Below the pieces are notes generated by a model, which saw nothing but the letters and a program-made list of their open reading frames with translations, did not search any database and was not told where the DNA came from. The position numbers and the translations under genes are program-made. A stretch of 32,322 nt of DNA, from NCBI GenBank assembly GCA_011389835.1, contig JAABTO010000018.1, positions 1 to 32,322 of the forward strand, written 5' to 3'. The number at the start of each line of letters is the position of its first letter. Position 1 is the stretch's first letter. This document shows, piece after piece, positions 17,923 to 29,674 of this stretch. The stretch comes from Desulfotignum sp. (lineage in GTDB: Bacteria; Desulfobacterota; Desulfobacteria; Desulfobacterales; Desulfobacteraceae).

Positions 17923-19836
17923 TTATTTGTCTTTTTTCACCTCTTCAAAATCCGCATCCACTACGTCATCATCGGCCTGGGCATCTGTGCTGCCGCCGCT
18001 GCCGCCGGCTTCCCCTTCCTGGGAGGACGCAGCCTGCTGATACATCACCTCCGCCAGTTTGTGAGACGCCTGGGAAAGGGCTTCGATTTTCTGCTGGATG
18101 TCTTCCACATTATCGGTATCTTTGGCCTGTTTCAATGCTTCCACAGCCGATTCAATCGTTTTTTTGGTCTCTTCGTCCACTTTTGAGCCGTGTTCCTTCA
18201 ACGTTTTTTCCGTCTGGTCCACCAGCGCTTCAGCCTGGTTCCGGGTATCTACCAGTGTTCGTTTCTTTTTATCCTCATCCGCGTGCATTTCCGCGTCCTT
18301 GACCATTTTTTCGATCTCCTCGTCCGACAGGCCGGATGCCGCAGTGATGCGGATGGACTGTTCCTTGCCGGTGGCCTTGTCTTTGGCGTATACCTGCACA
18401 ATGCCGTTGGCATCGATATCAAAGGAGACCTCGATCTGAGGAACCCCGCGCGGTGCGGGCGGGATATCGGTCAGTTCAAACCGGCCAAGGGTCTTGTTGT
18501 CCGCCGCCATTTCCCGTTCTCCCTGGAGCACATGGATGGACACGGCCGGCTGATTGTCCGCAGCCGTGGAGAACACCTGGCTCTTTTTGGTGGGAATGGT
18601 GGTGTTCTTTTCAATGAGTTTGGTCATGACACCGCCCAGGGTTTCAATTCCCAAAGACAGCGGGGTGACATCCAGCAGCAGGACATCGTTGACATCTCCC
18701 TGGAGTACACCGGCCTGGACGGCTGCACCCATGGCCACCACTTCGTCCGGGTTCACGCCTTTGTGGGGTTTTTTGCCGAATATCTTTTCCACCCGCTGCT
18801 GAACCGCAGGCATCCGGGTCATGCCGCCCACCAGCACCACCTCGTCCACGCCGTCGGAACCCAGATTGGCCTCTTTCAAAGCCTTTCTGCAGGGGCCTTC
18901 CAGATTATCCAGCAGATCCGCCACCAGCGATTCCAGTTTGGCCCGGGTCAGTTTGACATCCAGGTGTTTGGGGCCTGAGGCGTCTGCCGTGATAAACGGC
19001 AGATTGATGCTGGTTTCCGTGGAGCTGGACAGTTCCATTTTGGCCTTTTCCGCCGCTTCCTTAAGCCGCTGGAGCGCCATTTTGTCGTTGCGCACATCAA
19101 TGCCCTGATCTTTCTTGAATTCATTGGCAACATATTCGATGATTCTCAGGTCGAAATCCTCGCCGCCCAAGTGGGTGTCTCCGGAGGTGGATTTGACCTC
19201 AAACACGCCGTCGCCGATTTCCAGGATGGATACGTCGAACGTACCACCACCCAGATCAAAGACCGCGATCTTTTCTTCTCCTTTTTTGTCCAGTCCGTAT
19301 GCCAGGGAAGCGGCGGTGGGTTCGTTGATGATCCGTTTCACGTCCAGACCGGCGATTTTTCCGGCGTCCTTGGTGGCCTGACGCTGGCTGTCGTTGAAAT
19401 ACGCCGGCACGGTAATGACCGCTTCTTTGACTTCTTCACCCAGATAATCTTCCGCTGTTTTCTTTATATTGGCCAGAATGAACGAGGAGATCTCGGCCGG
19501 GCTGTACTGTTTGCCCCTCAGATTGATCCGGGTGTCCCCGTTGGAAGCGGCTTCAATCTTATAGGGCAGATTGGGGATGTCGGTCTGAACCTCTTTTGAA
19601 TTGAATTTTCTGCCGATCAGCCGCTTGACGCCGAACACGGTGTTTTCAGGATTGGTGATGGCCTGCCGTTTGGCTGCCTGACCCACGATCCGTTCACCGC
19701 TTTCAGTGATGGCGACAATGGAGGGGGTCGTCCGACCACCTTCCGCATTGGTGATGATTTTGGCCTCTCCACCGGCTTCCATGATTGCGACGCAGGAGTT
19801 GGTAGTTCCCAGATCTATTCCGATAATTTTTCCCAT
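17923..19836 (-). CDS. dnaK: Chaperone protein DnaK (Hsp70)
   Basis: [23 protein letters not shown] through the EEVKKDK C-terminus; start placed at 19836 after an AGGA-type RBS. Confidence 0.98.
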   Translation of the reverse strand: MGKIIGIDLGTTNSCVAIMEAGGEAKIITNAEGGRTTPSIVAITESGERIVGQAAKRQAITNPENTVFGVKRLIGRKFNSKEVQTDIPNLPYKIEAASNGDTRINLRGKQYSPAEISSFILANIKKTAEDYLGEEVKEAVITVPAYFNDSQRQATKDAGKIAGLDVKRIINEPTAASLAYGLDKKGEEKIAVFDLGGGTFDVSILEIGDGVFEVKSTSGDTHLGGEDFDLRIIEYVANEFKKDQGIDVRNDKMALQRLKEAAEKAKMELSSSTETSINLPFITADASGPKHLDVKLTRAKLESLVADLLDNLEGPCRKALKEANLGSDGVDEVVLVGGMTRMPAVQQRVEKIFGKKPHKGVNPDEVVAMGAAVQAGVLQGDVNDVLLLDVTPLSLGIETLGGVMTKLIEKNTTIPTKKSQVFSTAADNQPAVSIHVLQGEREMAADNKTLGRFELTDIPPAPRGVPQIEVSFDIDANGIVQVYAKDKATGKEQSIRITAASGLSDEEIEKMVKDAEMHADEDKKKRTLVDTRNQAEALVDQTEKTLKEHGSKVDEETKKTIESAVEALKQAKDTDNVEDIQQKIEALSQASHKLAEVMYQQAASSQEGEAGGSGGSTDAQADDDVVDADFEEVKKDK

Positions 19837-19858
19837 AACGTTTTCCTCCAAAATATCT

Positions 19859-20461
19859 TTATTTTTCTTCTTGTTTTTCCGTATCATTGCCTGTTGGTTT
19901 TGAAACCACAACCATGGCGGGCCGGATCAGCCTGTCATGAAGAAGGTAACCCGTCTGGAGCACATCGGTTACCGTGTTTTGGGGAACCTCATTGGTTTCC
20001 TTCTGGGTAACCGCCTGGTGGAAATTCGGGTCAAATGACCGGTTTTCCGCTTCCACGGGTTTGACATTGAAATCCTGAAACACTTTTAATATTTCCCTGT
20101 AGGTCAGCTTTACCCCTTCCAGAAGACTGTCAACGTCTTTGTTGGTCTCTGCGGAAGCGATGGCCCTTTCCAGGTTGTCCACAACCGAAAGAAACTGCTT
20201 GAAAACCGTTTCATTGGCAAATTTTCTGAATTCGTCAATTTCCCGCTGTTTTCTTTTCCGATAGTTGTCAAATTCAGCGGAAAGCCTCATGAATCGATCC
20301 TTTTCCGCTTCAAGCGCCGCTTCGAGCGAAGCAATGTCTTTTTGCTGTGAAGAAGAATCTTTGTTGGCATTATCCCCGGTTTCAGCAGTTGATTCTGCAT
20401 CCTTTTTCAGGGTATTGATCTGCCCGGTGTTTTCACCCCCGGCTTTTTGTGTCAGTACCAA
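19859..20461 (-). CDS. grpE: Nucleotide exchange factor GrpE (probable TTG start)
   Basis: [75 protein letters not shown] lies about 6 nt before TTG 20461 (the ORF track opens at an upstream TTG, 20479). Confidence 0.93.
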   Translation of the reverse strand: MVLTQKAGGENTGQINTLKKDAESTAETGDNANKDSSSQQKDIASLEAALEAEKDRFMRLSAEFDNYRKRKQREIDEFRKFANETVFKQFLSVVDNLERAIASAETNKDVDSLLEGVKLTYREILKVFQDFNVKPVEAENRSFDPNFHQAVTQKETNEVPQNTVTDVLQTGYLLHDRLIRPAMVVVSKPTGNDTEKQEEK

Positions 20462-20571
20462 TGTTGTCTCCTGATTCAAAATCTTACATTTGTTGGCAAA
20501 TGAAATTACTATTGTAAATTATGGGTGAAAAGTAAGTCTGTTTGATTGCATGTCAAGATATAAAAAGGTGG

Positions 20572-20602
20572 GAAAAAATAACCGGCCGGCAGGAGATGCC
20601 GG
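20572..20602 (-). terminator. Rho-independent terminator of the SRP RNA gene
   Basis: - strand CCGGCATCTCCTGCCGG followed by ccggTTATTTTTT. Confidence 0.65.
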
Positions 20603-20740
20603 AAAAATTGCATGACCGGGATCGATCCCTGACACAGAAGAGATCACTTATCGCTGCTTCCTTCCGGACCTGACGAGGTTCATGTCCTTCTGTTACAAGG
20701 CGACCGATCAGAATCGTTCCGTATCCGGTCTGCCGGCCGG
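20582..20740 (-). ncRNA. ffs: Bacterial small signal recognition particle RNA (4.5S type)
   Basis: - strand contains the conserved domain IV apical sequence TCGTCAGGTCCGGAAGGAAGCAGC flanked by ACAGAAG/CTTCTGT pairing. Ends estimated from the 11-bp complementary termini ccggccggcag/ctgccggccgg. Confidence 0.88.
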
Positions 20741-20748
20741 AAACATTA

Positions 20749-20777
20749 TATATACAGCGGAAATAATCTTTTTTCAA
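20749..20777 (-). promoter_or_regulatory. Sigma70-like promoter for the SRP RNA
   Basis: - strand TTGAAA-N17-TATATA (overlapping TATATAAT) ending just upstream of the predicted RNA 5' end. Confidence 0.6.
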
Positions 20778-20848
20778 GATGTATGTGAAATTTTCAAACG
20801 GGAAAGTGTGCTGAATCGGGCGTGGGCTGAAACTTTTTTCAGGATAAG

Positions 20849-20925
20849 TGGTCGGGGCGGAGAGATTTGAACTCCCGACATCCTGCTCCCAAAGCAGGCG
20901 CGCTACCAGACTGCGCTACGCCCCG
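20849..20925 (-). tRNA. tRNA-Pro (anticodon TGG)
   Basis: - strand cggggcgtagcgcagtctggtagcgcgcctgctttgggagcaggatgtcgggagttcaaatctctccgccccgacca; cloverleaf with encoded CCA. Confidence 0.95.
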
Positions 20926-20998
20926 TATTAATAGAAATAACCAAAAATAAATATCATTTCAATCGGTGCAATGCAAGTTGTTTTTTTGGTCAATTTTC

Positions 20999-21027
20999 TT
21001 GACACAGATGGGTATAAGCGTTATTTT
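20999..21027 (+). promoter_or_regulatory. Sigma70-like promoter upstream of tig
   Basis: TTGACA-N17-TATTTT; a second TATAAT box lies at 21050-21055. Confidence 0.5.
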
Positions 21028-21159
21028 AGTTGACTTTATTAATTGGGTATATAATCGAGTATGATCGGATTCGCATCAGAAGGTTTATGCAAATGGTTTG
21101 CATTTGACCCGGGATTTTTGATGGTTCACGTTAACAATGGAATGTAACAGGACAAAAAA

Positions 21160-22500
21160 ATGCAGGTAAAAATTGAAGACAAGAGTGCTGTCAAAAAAGT
21201 GCTCTCTTTTGAAATTCCCAAGGAAAAAGTGACAAAGGAGCTTGACAAAGCGTACAATGAACTGAAAAAGAAAGCGGACATCAAAGGATTCAGAAAAGGA
21301 AAAATTCCCAGAAAAGTTCTTGAAAACCGGTTCTCCAAAGACGTTCATGCCGATGTCGCCCCCCGTTTGATCCAGGATTCCTTTGTCGAAGCCATTCAGG
21401 AGCACAATCTCAATATTGTGGGCGGGCCCCAGCTGGACCCGCCGGAATTGAATCCGGATTCAGACTATGTATTTGATATCACTGTTGAGGTGAAACCGGA
21501 GTTGCCCGAGATCGATTATAATGGCATGTCTCTTGAAAAAAATCGCTACACCGTATCTGCTGACGAGATTGACGCGCAGATTCACATGATTCAGAAAACC
21601 ATGGCAAAAAAACAGAAGGTTGACGAAAGCAGGGCAGTCAAGGATTCTGATTTTGTCCTGATCGATTATCAGGGGTTTTTGAACGATGAGCCGTATGAAC
21701 ATACACCGAAAATTGAAAATTTTTTGTACAAAATAGGCCAGGGTACACTGCCGGAGGAATTTTCTGAAAAATTGACCGGGTGTGTGCCGGTTCAGGATAT
21801 CGAAGTCGAGGTGGCTTACCCTGACGATCATCCGGATGAAAATCTGAAGGGCAGAACCATTGTCTACAAAGTGACGCTCACTGAGATTCAGGAGGAAATT
21901 CTGCCTGAAATCAATGATGACCTGGTCAAAGGCCTGGGCAAGTTTGAAACACTGGATCAGGTCAGGGACTCGATACGGGAGAATTTGGAAAAAGGCAATG
22001 AGCAGCGTGTGAAACACGAACTCAGTGAACAGATATTCCAGCATCTGCTGGAAAAATATGAATTCGAGGTACCCGAGGCCATGATCGAAGGAGAACTCAA
22101 CGGGATCATCAGTGAGACCGAGCAGGCCTATTCAGCCAACAATACCAGTCTGGAAGAACATGGATTGAGCCGGGAGGCCCTGTCTGAACAGTACCGGGAT
22201 GTGGCGGAAAAGCAGGCCCGGCGGCATTTGATACTCGATAAGATCATTACCCAGGAGAAAATGGATCTCACTGAAGAGGAGATGGAAAAAAGCCTGGAGG
22301 AAATGGCCCGTGGCATGAATGCCACTGTGGATGCCATCAAGAATTTTTTCAAGGCGGATCCCAGGCAGATGGAATATTACACGCATACGCAGCTTGAAAA
22401 AAAGGCGATTGATCTTATAATTGAGAAAAGCCAGGTAACGGAAAAAGACCCGGAATCTGACGTACAGGACACATCGGTAACGGATGAAACCCAGGCATAG
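21160..22500 (+). CDS. tig: Trigger factor
   Basis: KADIKGFRKGKIPRKVLENRF N-terminal signature; 446 aa; followed by clpP-clpX-lon. Confidence 0.96.
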   Translation: MQVKIEDKSAVKKVLSFEIPKEKVTKELDKAYNELKKKADIKGFRKGKIPRKVLENRFSKDVHADVAPRLIQDSFVEAIQEHNLNIVGGPQLDPPELNPDSDYVFDITVEVKPELPEIDYNGMSLEKNRYTVSADEIDAQIHMIQKTMAKKQKVDESRAVKDSDFVLIDYQGFLNDEPYEHTPKIENFLYKIGQGTLPEEFSEKLTGCVPVQDIEVEVAYPDDHPDENLKGRTIVYKVTLTEIQEEILPEINDDLVKGLGKFETLDQVRDSIRENLEKGNEQRVKHELSEQIFQHLLEKYEFEVPEAMIEGELNGIISETEQAYSANNTSLEEHGLSREALSEQYRDVAEKQARRHLILDKIITQEKMDLTEEEMEKSLEEMARGMNATVDAIKNFFKADPRQMEYYTHTQLEKKAIDLIIEKSQVTEKDPESDVQDTSVTDETQA

Positions 22501-22586
22501 CCCGTCCGTAAAACCGAAATAACAGGCCGTATCCTCGAAATTTCAGGGTAGGGCGTATCAATGACAGAAAAACAAGGAGTGTTATT

Positions 22587-23192
22587 GTGCCATTAATTCC
22601 AATGGTGGTTGAACAAAGCAATCGAGGCGAGCGGGCCTATGATATTTATTCGCGGCTGTTAAAGGACCGGATCATATTTCTGGGCTCCGCCATTGACAGT
22701 GAAATTGCCAACCTCATTGTGGCCCAGTTGCTTTTTCTGGAATCCGAAGATCCGGAAAAGGACATCAGTTTTTATATCAACTCTCCCGGCGGTGTGGTCA
22801 CTGCCGGACTGGCCGTCTATGATACCATGCAGTACATCAAACCGGATGTGGCAACGGTTTGCATCGGTCAAGCCGCCAGTATGGGGGCGTTGCTTCTGGC
22901 CGCCGGTGCCCCGAAAAAACGGTTTGCCCTTCCCAACTCGAGAATTCTGATCCATCAGCCGCTGGGGGGGGCCCAGGGCCAGGCCGCGGATATCAAAATT
23001 CAGGCCACGGAAATTCTTCGTATGAAAGATATGCTCAACGAAATTATGGCGTATCACACCGGTCAGAAGATCGAAAAAATTGCCCTGGATACGGACCGTG
23101 ATTTTTTTATGTCCGGGGAAGAGGCAAAAACCTATGGTATTGTTGACCGGGTGGTTGCCGACAGAAGCCAATTAGAAGAAGTCGAAGCCTGA
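22587..23192 (+). CDS. clpP: ATP-dependent Clp protease proteolytic subunit ClpP (GTG start)
   Basis: [46 protein letters not shown] (catalytic Ser), [10 protein letters not shown] (catalytic His). Confidence 0.97.
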   Translation: MPLIPMVVEQSNRGERAYDIYSRLLKDRIIFLGSAIDSEIANLIVAQLLFLESEDPEKDISFYINSPGGVVTAGLAVYDTMQYIKPDVATVCIGQAASMGALLLAAGAPKKRFALPNSRILIHQPLGGAQGQAADIKIQATEILRMKDMLNEIMAYHTGQKIEKIALDTDRDFFMSGEEAKTYGIVDRVVADRSQLEEVEA

Positions 23193-23219
23193 TACCGGCT
23201 TCAAAGGAGTCCTATAGTT

Positions 23220-24479
23220 ATGGCCAAAAAAGATGACACCAATGATCAATTTTTCTGTTCTTTCTGCGGGAAAAATCAGAAAGAGGTCCAGAAGCTGATA
23301 GCCGGTCCCAGTGTTTACATCTGCAATGAATGCATCAAGCTCTGCGGTGAAATCATTGAAGATGAAGAAAAGGAAAAAGCAGCTGAAACCGAAAGTGCCA
23401 GAGAGTTTTATCCCCCCAGACAGATCAAGGAGATGCTTGATTCCTATGTCATTGAACAGGATGCGGCCAAAAAAGTACTTTCCGTGGCGGTTTACAACCA
23501 TTACAAACGTCTGACCTCACGGATTGAAAAACCGGCTGATGATGTGGAAATTCAGAAAAGCAATATTCTGCTGATCGGACCCACCGGGTGCGGGAAAACG
23601 CTTCTTGCCCAGACCCTTGCCAGATTTCTGGATGTGCCGTTTGCCCTTGCCGATGCCACTGCCCTGACCGAAGCCGGGTATGTGGGCGAGGATGTGGAAA
23701 ATATCATTCTGTCTCTGGTGCAGAATGCGGATTATGATATTGAACGGGCCCAGAAGGGAATTGTCTATATCGATGAGATCGACAAGATTTCCCAGCGGGG
23801 AGACAATCCTTCCATCACCCGGGATGTGTCCGGAGAAGGTGTTCAGCAGGCATTGCTGAAAATTATCGAAGGCACGATTGCCAGTGTTCCTCCCAAGGGC
23901 GGCCGAAAACATCCTCAGCAGGATTATGTCAAAGTGGACACCTCCAATATCCTTTTTATCTGCGGAGGTACGTTCACAGGTCTGGAAAAAATCATCGAGC
24001 GACGTATTTCCCAGAAAACCATGGGGTTTGGTGCCAAAATCGCTGATAGAAGACAGGTCAATGTGGGCACCCTGCTCGAGCAGCTCAAGCCCGAAGACCT
24101 GATCGGATTTGGATTGATACCTGAATTTCTGGGAAGGTTGCCCATTATCACCACCATCAGCGAACTGTCGGAAGCCTCTCTGGTCAAAATTCTGACAGAA
24201 CCTAAAAATGCGCTGGTGAAACAATACCGGGAACTGTTCAGAATCGAGGGCGTGGATCTTCAGTTCACTGATGAAGCGCTGGAAGCCATGGCCCGGGAAG
24301 CGGTGCACCGCAAGTCAGGCGCCCGGGGGTTGCGCGCCATCATGGAAAAGACCATGCTGGACATCATGTATGAACTGCCGTCCAAGGAAAATGTCAAGGA
24401 ATGCGTGGTCGGAGAAGAGGTGGTGTTGAAAAACGAACCGCCGATTCTTTTGTATGAACAGCCCAAGAAACAGGCCTGA
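23220..24479 (+). CDS. clpX: ATP-dependent Clp protease ATP-binding subunit ClpX
   Basis: Zinc finger [72 protein letters not shown]. Confidence 0.97.
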   Translation: MAKKDDTNDQFFCSFCGKNQKEVQKLIAGPSVYICNECIKLCGEIIEDEEKEKAAETESAREFYPPRQIKEMLDSYVIEQDAAKKVLSVAVYNHYKRLTSRIEKPADDVEIQKSNILLIGPTGCGKTLLAQTLARFLDVPFALADATALTEAGYVGEDVENIILSLVQNADYDIERAQKGIVYIDEIDKISQRGDNPSITRDVSGEGVQQALLKIIEGTIASVPPKGGRKHPQQDYVKVDTSNILFICGGTFTGLEKIIERRISQKTMGFGAKIADRRQVNVGTLLEQLKPEDLIGFGLIPEFLGRLPIITTISELSEASLVKILTEPKNALVKQYRELFRIEGVDLQFTDEALEAMAREAVHRKSGARGLRAIMEKTMLDIMYELPSKENVKECVVGEEVVLKNEPPILLYEQPKKQA

Positions 24480-24502
24480 CATAAACCATCGAGACTGAAT
24501 CA

Positions 24503-26863
24503 ATGATCAATATTTCCAGATTGTTCAATCCGGACGGCTCAGAATATATCAAAAAAAACCTGCCCCTGGTGCCGTTGCGGGACATGGTGCTTTTTCCCTA
24601 TGTCACCACGTCCGTGTTTGTGGGAAGAGAAAAATCCATCAAATCGCTTTCCGAAGCCATGGCCGGCGAAAAAAGGATATTTCTCACGACTCAGAAAGAT
24701 CCGGAAGTCCTCAAACCGACCATTCAGGATATTTTTCAGGTGGGCACCGAAGCCAAAATCACCCAGCTGCTCCGCCTGCCGGATGGAACGGTCAAGGCCC
24801 TGGTCGAAGGGATCCGCCGGGGTAAAATTATCAAATTGAGTGATGAGCGCGGTTTCCTGACGGTGGATTTTCTGCCGGTGGAAGATATCCCCATGTCGGA
24901 TACCGTATCCAAGGCAGCGTTGAGAACGGTTCTGGAAGCGTTTGAACATTATTCCAAACAGTCCGGAGCGGTATCTAAAAGTTTTTTCAAAAACCTGGAA
25001 ATTCTGGAAACAGATCCGTCCCGGTATGCCGATGCCATTGCCGCCCAGTTGCCCTTCAAGGTGCCTGACAAGCAGCAGTTGCTGGAATGCGCGGATATTG
25101 AACAGCGGTTTTATCTTCTGCTCAAGCTGATTCAGCAGGAGACCGAGGTGTTTGCCATGTCCCAGAAGATCAAGGGGCGTGTGAAAGAACAGATGGAGAA
25201 ACTTCAGAAACGCCATTATCTTACCGAGCAGATGCGGGCCATCAAAAAAGAGATGGGGGAAGACAGCGAATCCGGAGAATACGCGGAACTTGAAAAGCGG
25301 ATTAAAAAGAAACGTCTGCCCAAAGAGGCGGCTGCTGTCGTCCGGCGGGAGCTGGAAAAACTCAAGATGATGGCGCCCATGTCATCGGAAGCCACGGTCA
25401 TCAGAAATTATATCGACTGGATGATTTCTCTGCCCTGGTTCCGGAAAAACCGCCCTAAAAATGACTTGATCACTGCTGAAACCATTCTGGATCGGGATCA
25501 TTATGGACTGAAAAAACCCAAGGAACGGATTCTGGAATATCTGGCCGTTCAGATGCTGGTCAAGAAGATCAAGGGACCGATACTGTGTCTGGTGGGTCCG
25601 CCGGGGGTCGGAAAAACGTCTCTGGCCAGGTCGGTGGCATCGGCCACGGGCCGGTCGTTTGCCCGGATCTCCCTGGGCGGGGTCCGGGATGAAGCGGAAA
25701 TCAGAGGGCATCGCCGGACCTACGTGGGCGCGATGCCCGGCAAGCTGATCCAGACCTTGAAAAAAGTCGGATACAGCAATCCGGTATTTTGCCTGGATGA
25801 AATCGACAAAATGACATCCGATTTCAGAGGCGATCCGTCATCCGCTTTGCTGGAAGCCTTAGATCCCGAACAGAACCGGCATTTCAGCGATCATTATATG
25901 GAAGTGGATTATGATCTGTCCGAGATTCTGTTCATCACCACCGCCAATACCCTGTTTGATATTCCGGCCCCGTTGAGAGACCGAATGGAAATCATTCAGA
26001 TTCCCGGATATACCGAGTATGAAAAAGCCCAGATTGCAAAAGGGTTTCTGATTCCCAAGCAGGTCAGGGAAAACGGACTGGAACAAACAGATGTGACCTT
26101 TTCGGACAATGCCGTACAAACCATTATCCGCCGGTATACCCGGGAGGCGGGGGTACGGAATCTGGAACGGGAGATTTCATCGGTCATCAGAAAAATTGCC
26201 ACGCAGATAGTGCGGACCCGGAAACGGAAATGCCATGCCGTGAGCACGGTCAGTGTGCATAAATATCTGGGTCAGCCCAAATTCCGGGACAAACCCTTAG
26301 AGGTGGAAGACAAGAGCGGGATTGTGACCGGACTGGCCTGGACCCAGGCCGGCGGCGAGCTGCTGACCATCGAGGCAGTGACCATGCCGGGAAAAGGGCG
26401 GATTATGGTGACCGGAAAACTGGGAGAGGTCATGAAGGAATCTTCCCAGGCCGCCGTCAGTTATGTAAGATCCCGAAGCAGGGATCTGGGTATCACAGAG
26501 GATTTTTACAAAGATATGGATATTCATATCCACGTGCCCGAAGGCGCCATTCCCAAAGACGGGCCTTCTGCCGGAATCGCCATGTGTACGGCCGTGGTAT
26601 CGATTCTGACAGGCCGCCCCGTCTACCGAAATCTTGCCATGACCGGAGAGATCACTCTCAGGGGCCGGGTACTGCCTATCGGGGGCGTCAAGGAAAAGCT
26701 GCTGGCCGCCCACACCCACGGTATCCGGAAAGTGGTGGTGTCATCGGAAAACAAGAAGGATGTTCAAGAGATTCCCCGATCCATCCAAAAGCAGCTGGAA
26801 GTCGTTTTCGTGGATGACATGAGCCAGGTGCTGTCCCATGCACTGGTTGAAAAAAAGACCTGA
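24503..26863 (+). CDS. lon: ATP-dependent endopeptidase Lon
   Basis: [42 protein letters not shown]; protease domain [25 protein letters not shown]. Confidence 0.97.
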   Translation: MINISRLFNPDGSEYIKKNLPLVPLRDMVLFPYVTTSVFVGREKSIKSLSEAMAGEKRIFLTTQKDPEVLKPTIQDIFQVGTEAKITQLLRLPDGTVKALVEGIRRGKIIKLSDERGFLTVDFLPVEDIPMSDTVSKAALRTVLEAFEHYSKQSGAVSKSFFKNLEILETDPSRYADAIAAQLPFKVPDKQQLLECADIEQRFYLLLKLIQQETEVFAMSQKIKGRVKEQMEKLQKRHYLTEQMRAIKKEMGEDSESGEYAELEKRIKKKRLPKEAAAVVRRELEKLKMMAPMSSEATVIRNYIDWMISLPWFRKNRPKNDLITAETILDRDHYGLKKPKERILEYLAVQMLVKKIKGPILCLVGPPGVGKTSLARSVASATGRSFARISLGGVRDEAEIRGHRRTYVGAMPGKLIQTLKKVGYSNPVFCLDEIDKMTSDFRGDPSSALLEALDPEQNRHFSDHYMEVDYDLSEILFITTANTLFDIPAPLRDRMEIIQIPGYTEYEKAQIAKGFLIPKQVRENGLEQTDVTFSDNAVQTIIRRYTREAGVRNLEREISSVIRKIATQIVRTRKRKCHAVSTVSVHKYLGQPKFRDKPLEVEDKSGIVTGLAWTQAGGELLTIEAVTMPGKGRIMVTGKLGEVMKESSQAAVSYVRSRSRDLGITEDFYKDMDIHIHVPEGAIPKDGPSAGIAMCTAVVSILTGRPVYRNLAMTGEITLRGRVLPIGGVKEKLLAAHTHGIRKVVVSSENKKDVQEIPRSIQKQLEVVFVDDMSQVLSHALVEKKT

Positions 26864-26874
26864 ACCGTTTTGGG

Positions 26875-27948
26875 CTAAAAGTCCTCCAGAAGAGAAATGA
26901 ACTGCGTCATGGCGGTCACTTCGTCCAGATGAGCCACTTTTCTTCGTATCTCAACGATTTTATCATAATCGGCCGGGTCCATGAGCAGGTCTTCTTTCCG
27001 GGTGCCGCTCTGATTGATATTGATGGCCGGCCAGATGCGACGTTCCGCGCATTCCCGGGACAGGAACAGATCCATATTCCCGGTGCCCTTGAACTCCTGA
27101 AATATGACGTCGTCCATGCGGCTGCCGGTATCCACCAGGATGGTGGCAATGATGGTCAAAGACCCCCCGTTTTCCAGTTTGCGTGCGGCGCCGAATATTT
27201 TTCTGGGAAATTCCATGGCATTGGCACCAAGGCCGCCGGACAACGTTTTTCCGAAACTGTCCGTATCTATATTGAACGCCCGGGTCATACGGGTCAGAGA
27301 GTCGATGAACACCACGGCATCCTGGCCGATTTCCGCGCACCGGATGGCGGTATGCATGGCCAGGCGCGTCATTCTCATGTGCTGCCCGATCTGCTGATCC
27401 GCTGATGAATACAGCACATGGGCATTGACAAGTCCCCGCTGAAAATCGGTGACCTCTTCAGGGCGTTCATCCACCAGCAGAATGAAGACATGGGCATCCG
27501 GATGGTTGGTGACAACTGAATTGGCCATATGGCGTAAAAGAAAGGTTTTTCCCGATTTGGGCGGTGCAATGATCAGTCCCCGCTGCCCCATGCCGATGGG
27601 AGCAATGACGTCCAGTGCCTTGCCGACGGTATCTTCGTCATTCTGGGTTAAGATATATCTTTCATAGGGATTGATGCTCACCTGGTCCTGGAGCATGGGA
27701 ATGGCGGAAAATTCGTCAAAAGGAAGACCATTGATGGTTTCGACGCGAACCAGCGCCAGGTTCAGGTTTCTGGGATCTTTTTTTTCACCCAGGCCCTGGA
27801 TGAGACTGCCTTCCCGCAAATTCAACTTGCGGATCAAACTGTTCGGCACATAAGGGTTTTCCGGCCGGGGTTGAAAATTGTCATCGATTTCCCGTAAGAA
27901 TCCAAACCCCTTATCCATAATTTCAAGATATCCTGACACAGGCTCCAT
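26875..27948 (-). CDS. Transcription termination factor Rho-like ATPase, short and divergent
   Basis: CSD-type RNA-binding segment GYLEIMDKGFGFLREIDDNFQP, Walker A APPKSGKTFLL, DERPEEVTDFQRG, GTGNMDLFLSRECAERRIWPAININQSGTRKEDLL. Start MEPVSGYLEI at 27948 after AAGGAG, leaving no room for the usual N-terminal helical subdomain. Confidence 0.92.
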   Translation of the reverse strand: MEPVSGYLEIMDKGFGFLREIDDNFQPRPENPYVPNSLIRKLNLREGSLIQGLGEKKDPRNLNLALVRVETINGLPFDEFSAIPMLQDQVSINPYERYILTQNDEDTVGKALDVIAPIGMGQRGLIIAPPKSGKTFLLRHMANSVVTNHPDAHVFILLVDERPEEVTDFQRGLVNAHVLYSSADQQIGQHMRMTRLAMHTAIRCAEIGQDAVVFIDSLTRMTRAFNIDTDSFGKTLSGGLGANAMEFPRKIFGAARKLENGGSLTIIATILVDTGSRMDDVIFQEFKGTGNMDLFLSRECAERRIWPAININQSGTRKEDLLMDPADYDKIVEIRRKVAHLDEVTAMTQFISLLEDF

Positions 27949-28205
27949 ACTCGTATTGCTCCTTGATAATCGTGTGTTGCTGCTGATGAGAACTGGGTAG
28001 GAAATCAACTTGCGAATGGCGTTGTATCACAAGATCATAAAAAACCCGGCATCACATTTTTATCGGACTGATATTGGTTCGACTAAATTTTATTGCATTT
28101 CGCTGTTTATATCATTAAAAACCGGGCCTTGCAAGATACTAACGCAATAAAACCGATGAAATCCCGGCCTTGTGTAAAGAAAAAAAATGTTTTGCAAAAA
28201 TCTGC

Positions 28206-28234
28206 TTGACACCCATTTTCAATATTGATATAAG
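28206..28234 (+). promoter_or_regulatory. Sigma70-like promoter for the tRNA-Val/tRNA-Asp unit
   Basis: TTGACA-N17-TATAAG, 14 nt upstream of tRNA-Val. Confidence 0.75.
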
Positions 28235-28248
28235 TCCATCTGTTTTTC

Positions 28249-28324
28249 GGGCGATTAACTCAGTTGGGAGAGTGCAACCCTTACAAGGTTGAAGTCGCAG
28301 GTTCAAGCCCTGCATCGCCCACCA
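28249..28324 (+). tRNA. tRNA-Val (anticodon TAC)
   Basis: gggcgattaactcagttgggagagtgcaacccttacaaggttgaagtcgcaggttcaagccctgcatcgcccacca; cloverleaf, encoded CCA. Confidence 0.95.
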
Positions 28325-28342
28325 GGTGACACTGGGAATTAC

Positions 28343-28419
28343 GGGGGTGTAGTTCAGTTGGTTAGAACGCTTGCCTGTCACGCAAGAGGCCGCGAGTTCG
28401 AGTCTCGTCACTCCCGCCA
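28343..28419 (+). tRNA. tRNA-Asp (anticodon GTC)
   Basis: gggggtgtagttcagttggttagaacgcttgcctgtcacgcaagaggccgcgagttcgagtctcgtcactcccgcca; cloverleaf, encoded CCA. Confidence 0.95.
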
Positions 28420-28427
28420 CCATATAA

Positions 28428-28462
28428 AAAGGGTTTTTCAGTCAATGGCTGAAAAACCCTTT
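28428..28462. terminator. Bidirectional rho-independent terminator between tRNA-Asp and leuB
   Basis: aaagggtttttcag / ctgaaaaacccttt 14-bp stem with 7-nt loop; flanking T-rich (+) and A-rich sequence. Confidence 0.85.
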
Positions 28463-28495
28463 GTCGTTTTAGCTCATGTATGAATGAGCGATCAA

Positions 28496-29599
<1,104 letters not shown>

Positions 29600-29603
29600 T
29601 CAA

Positions 29604-29634
29604 AAAAGAGGCTGATGAAAAATCAGCCTCTTTT
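29604..29634 (-). terminator. Rho-independent terminator downstream of qmoC
   Basis: aaaagaggctgat / atcagcctctttt 13-bp stem; on the - strand followed by a T tract, upstream of leuB. Confidence 0.8.
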
Positions 29635-29674
29635 CTGGATAATGCGTTTGATCTAGCGGATGATTGTCACATCA

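Noticed and set aside
20553-20777. ORF 20553..20777 (-)
   Set aside because: Coincides with the SRP RNA gene and its promoter.
28249-28419. tRNA-Val/tRNA-Asp as an integration site linked to the integrase remnant at 124-345
   Set aside because: They are about 28 kb apart with conserved housekeeping genes between them, and no att-like duplication of a tRNA 3' end was seen.
28289-28483. ORFs 28289..28483 (+) and 28139..28423 (-)
   Set aside because: They read through the tRNA-Val and/or tRNA-Asp genes (and the + ORF through the terminator); not protein coding.
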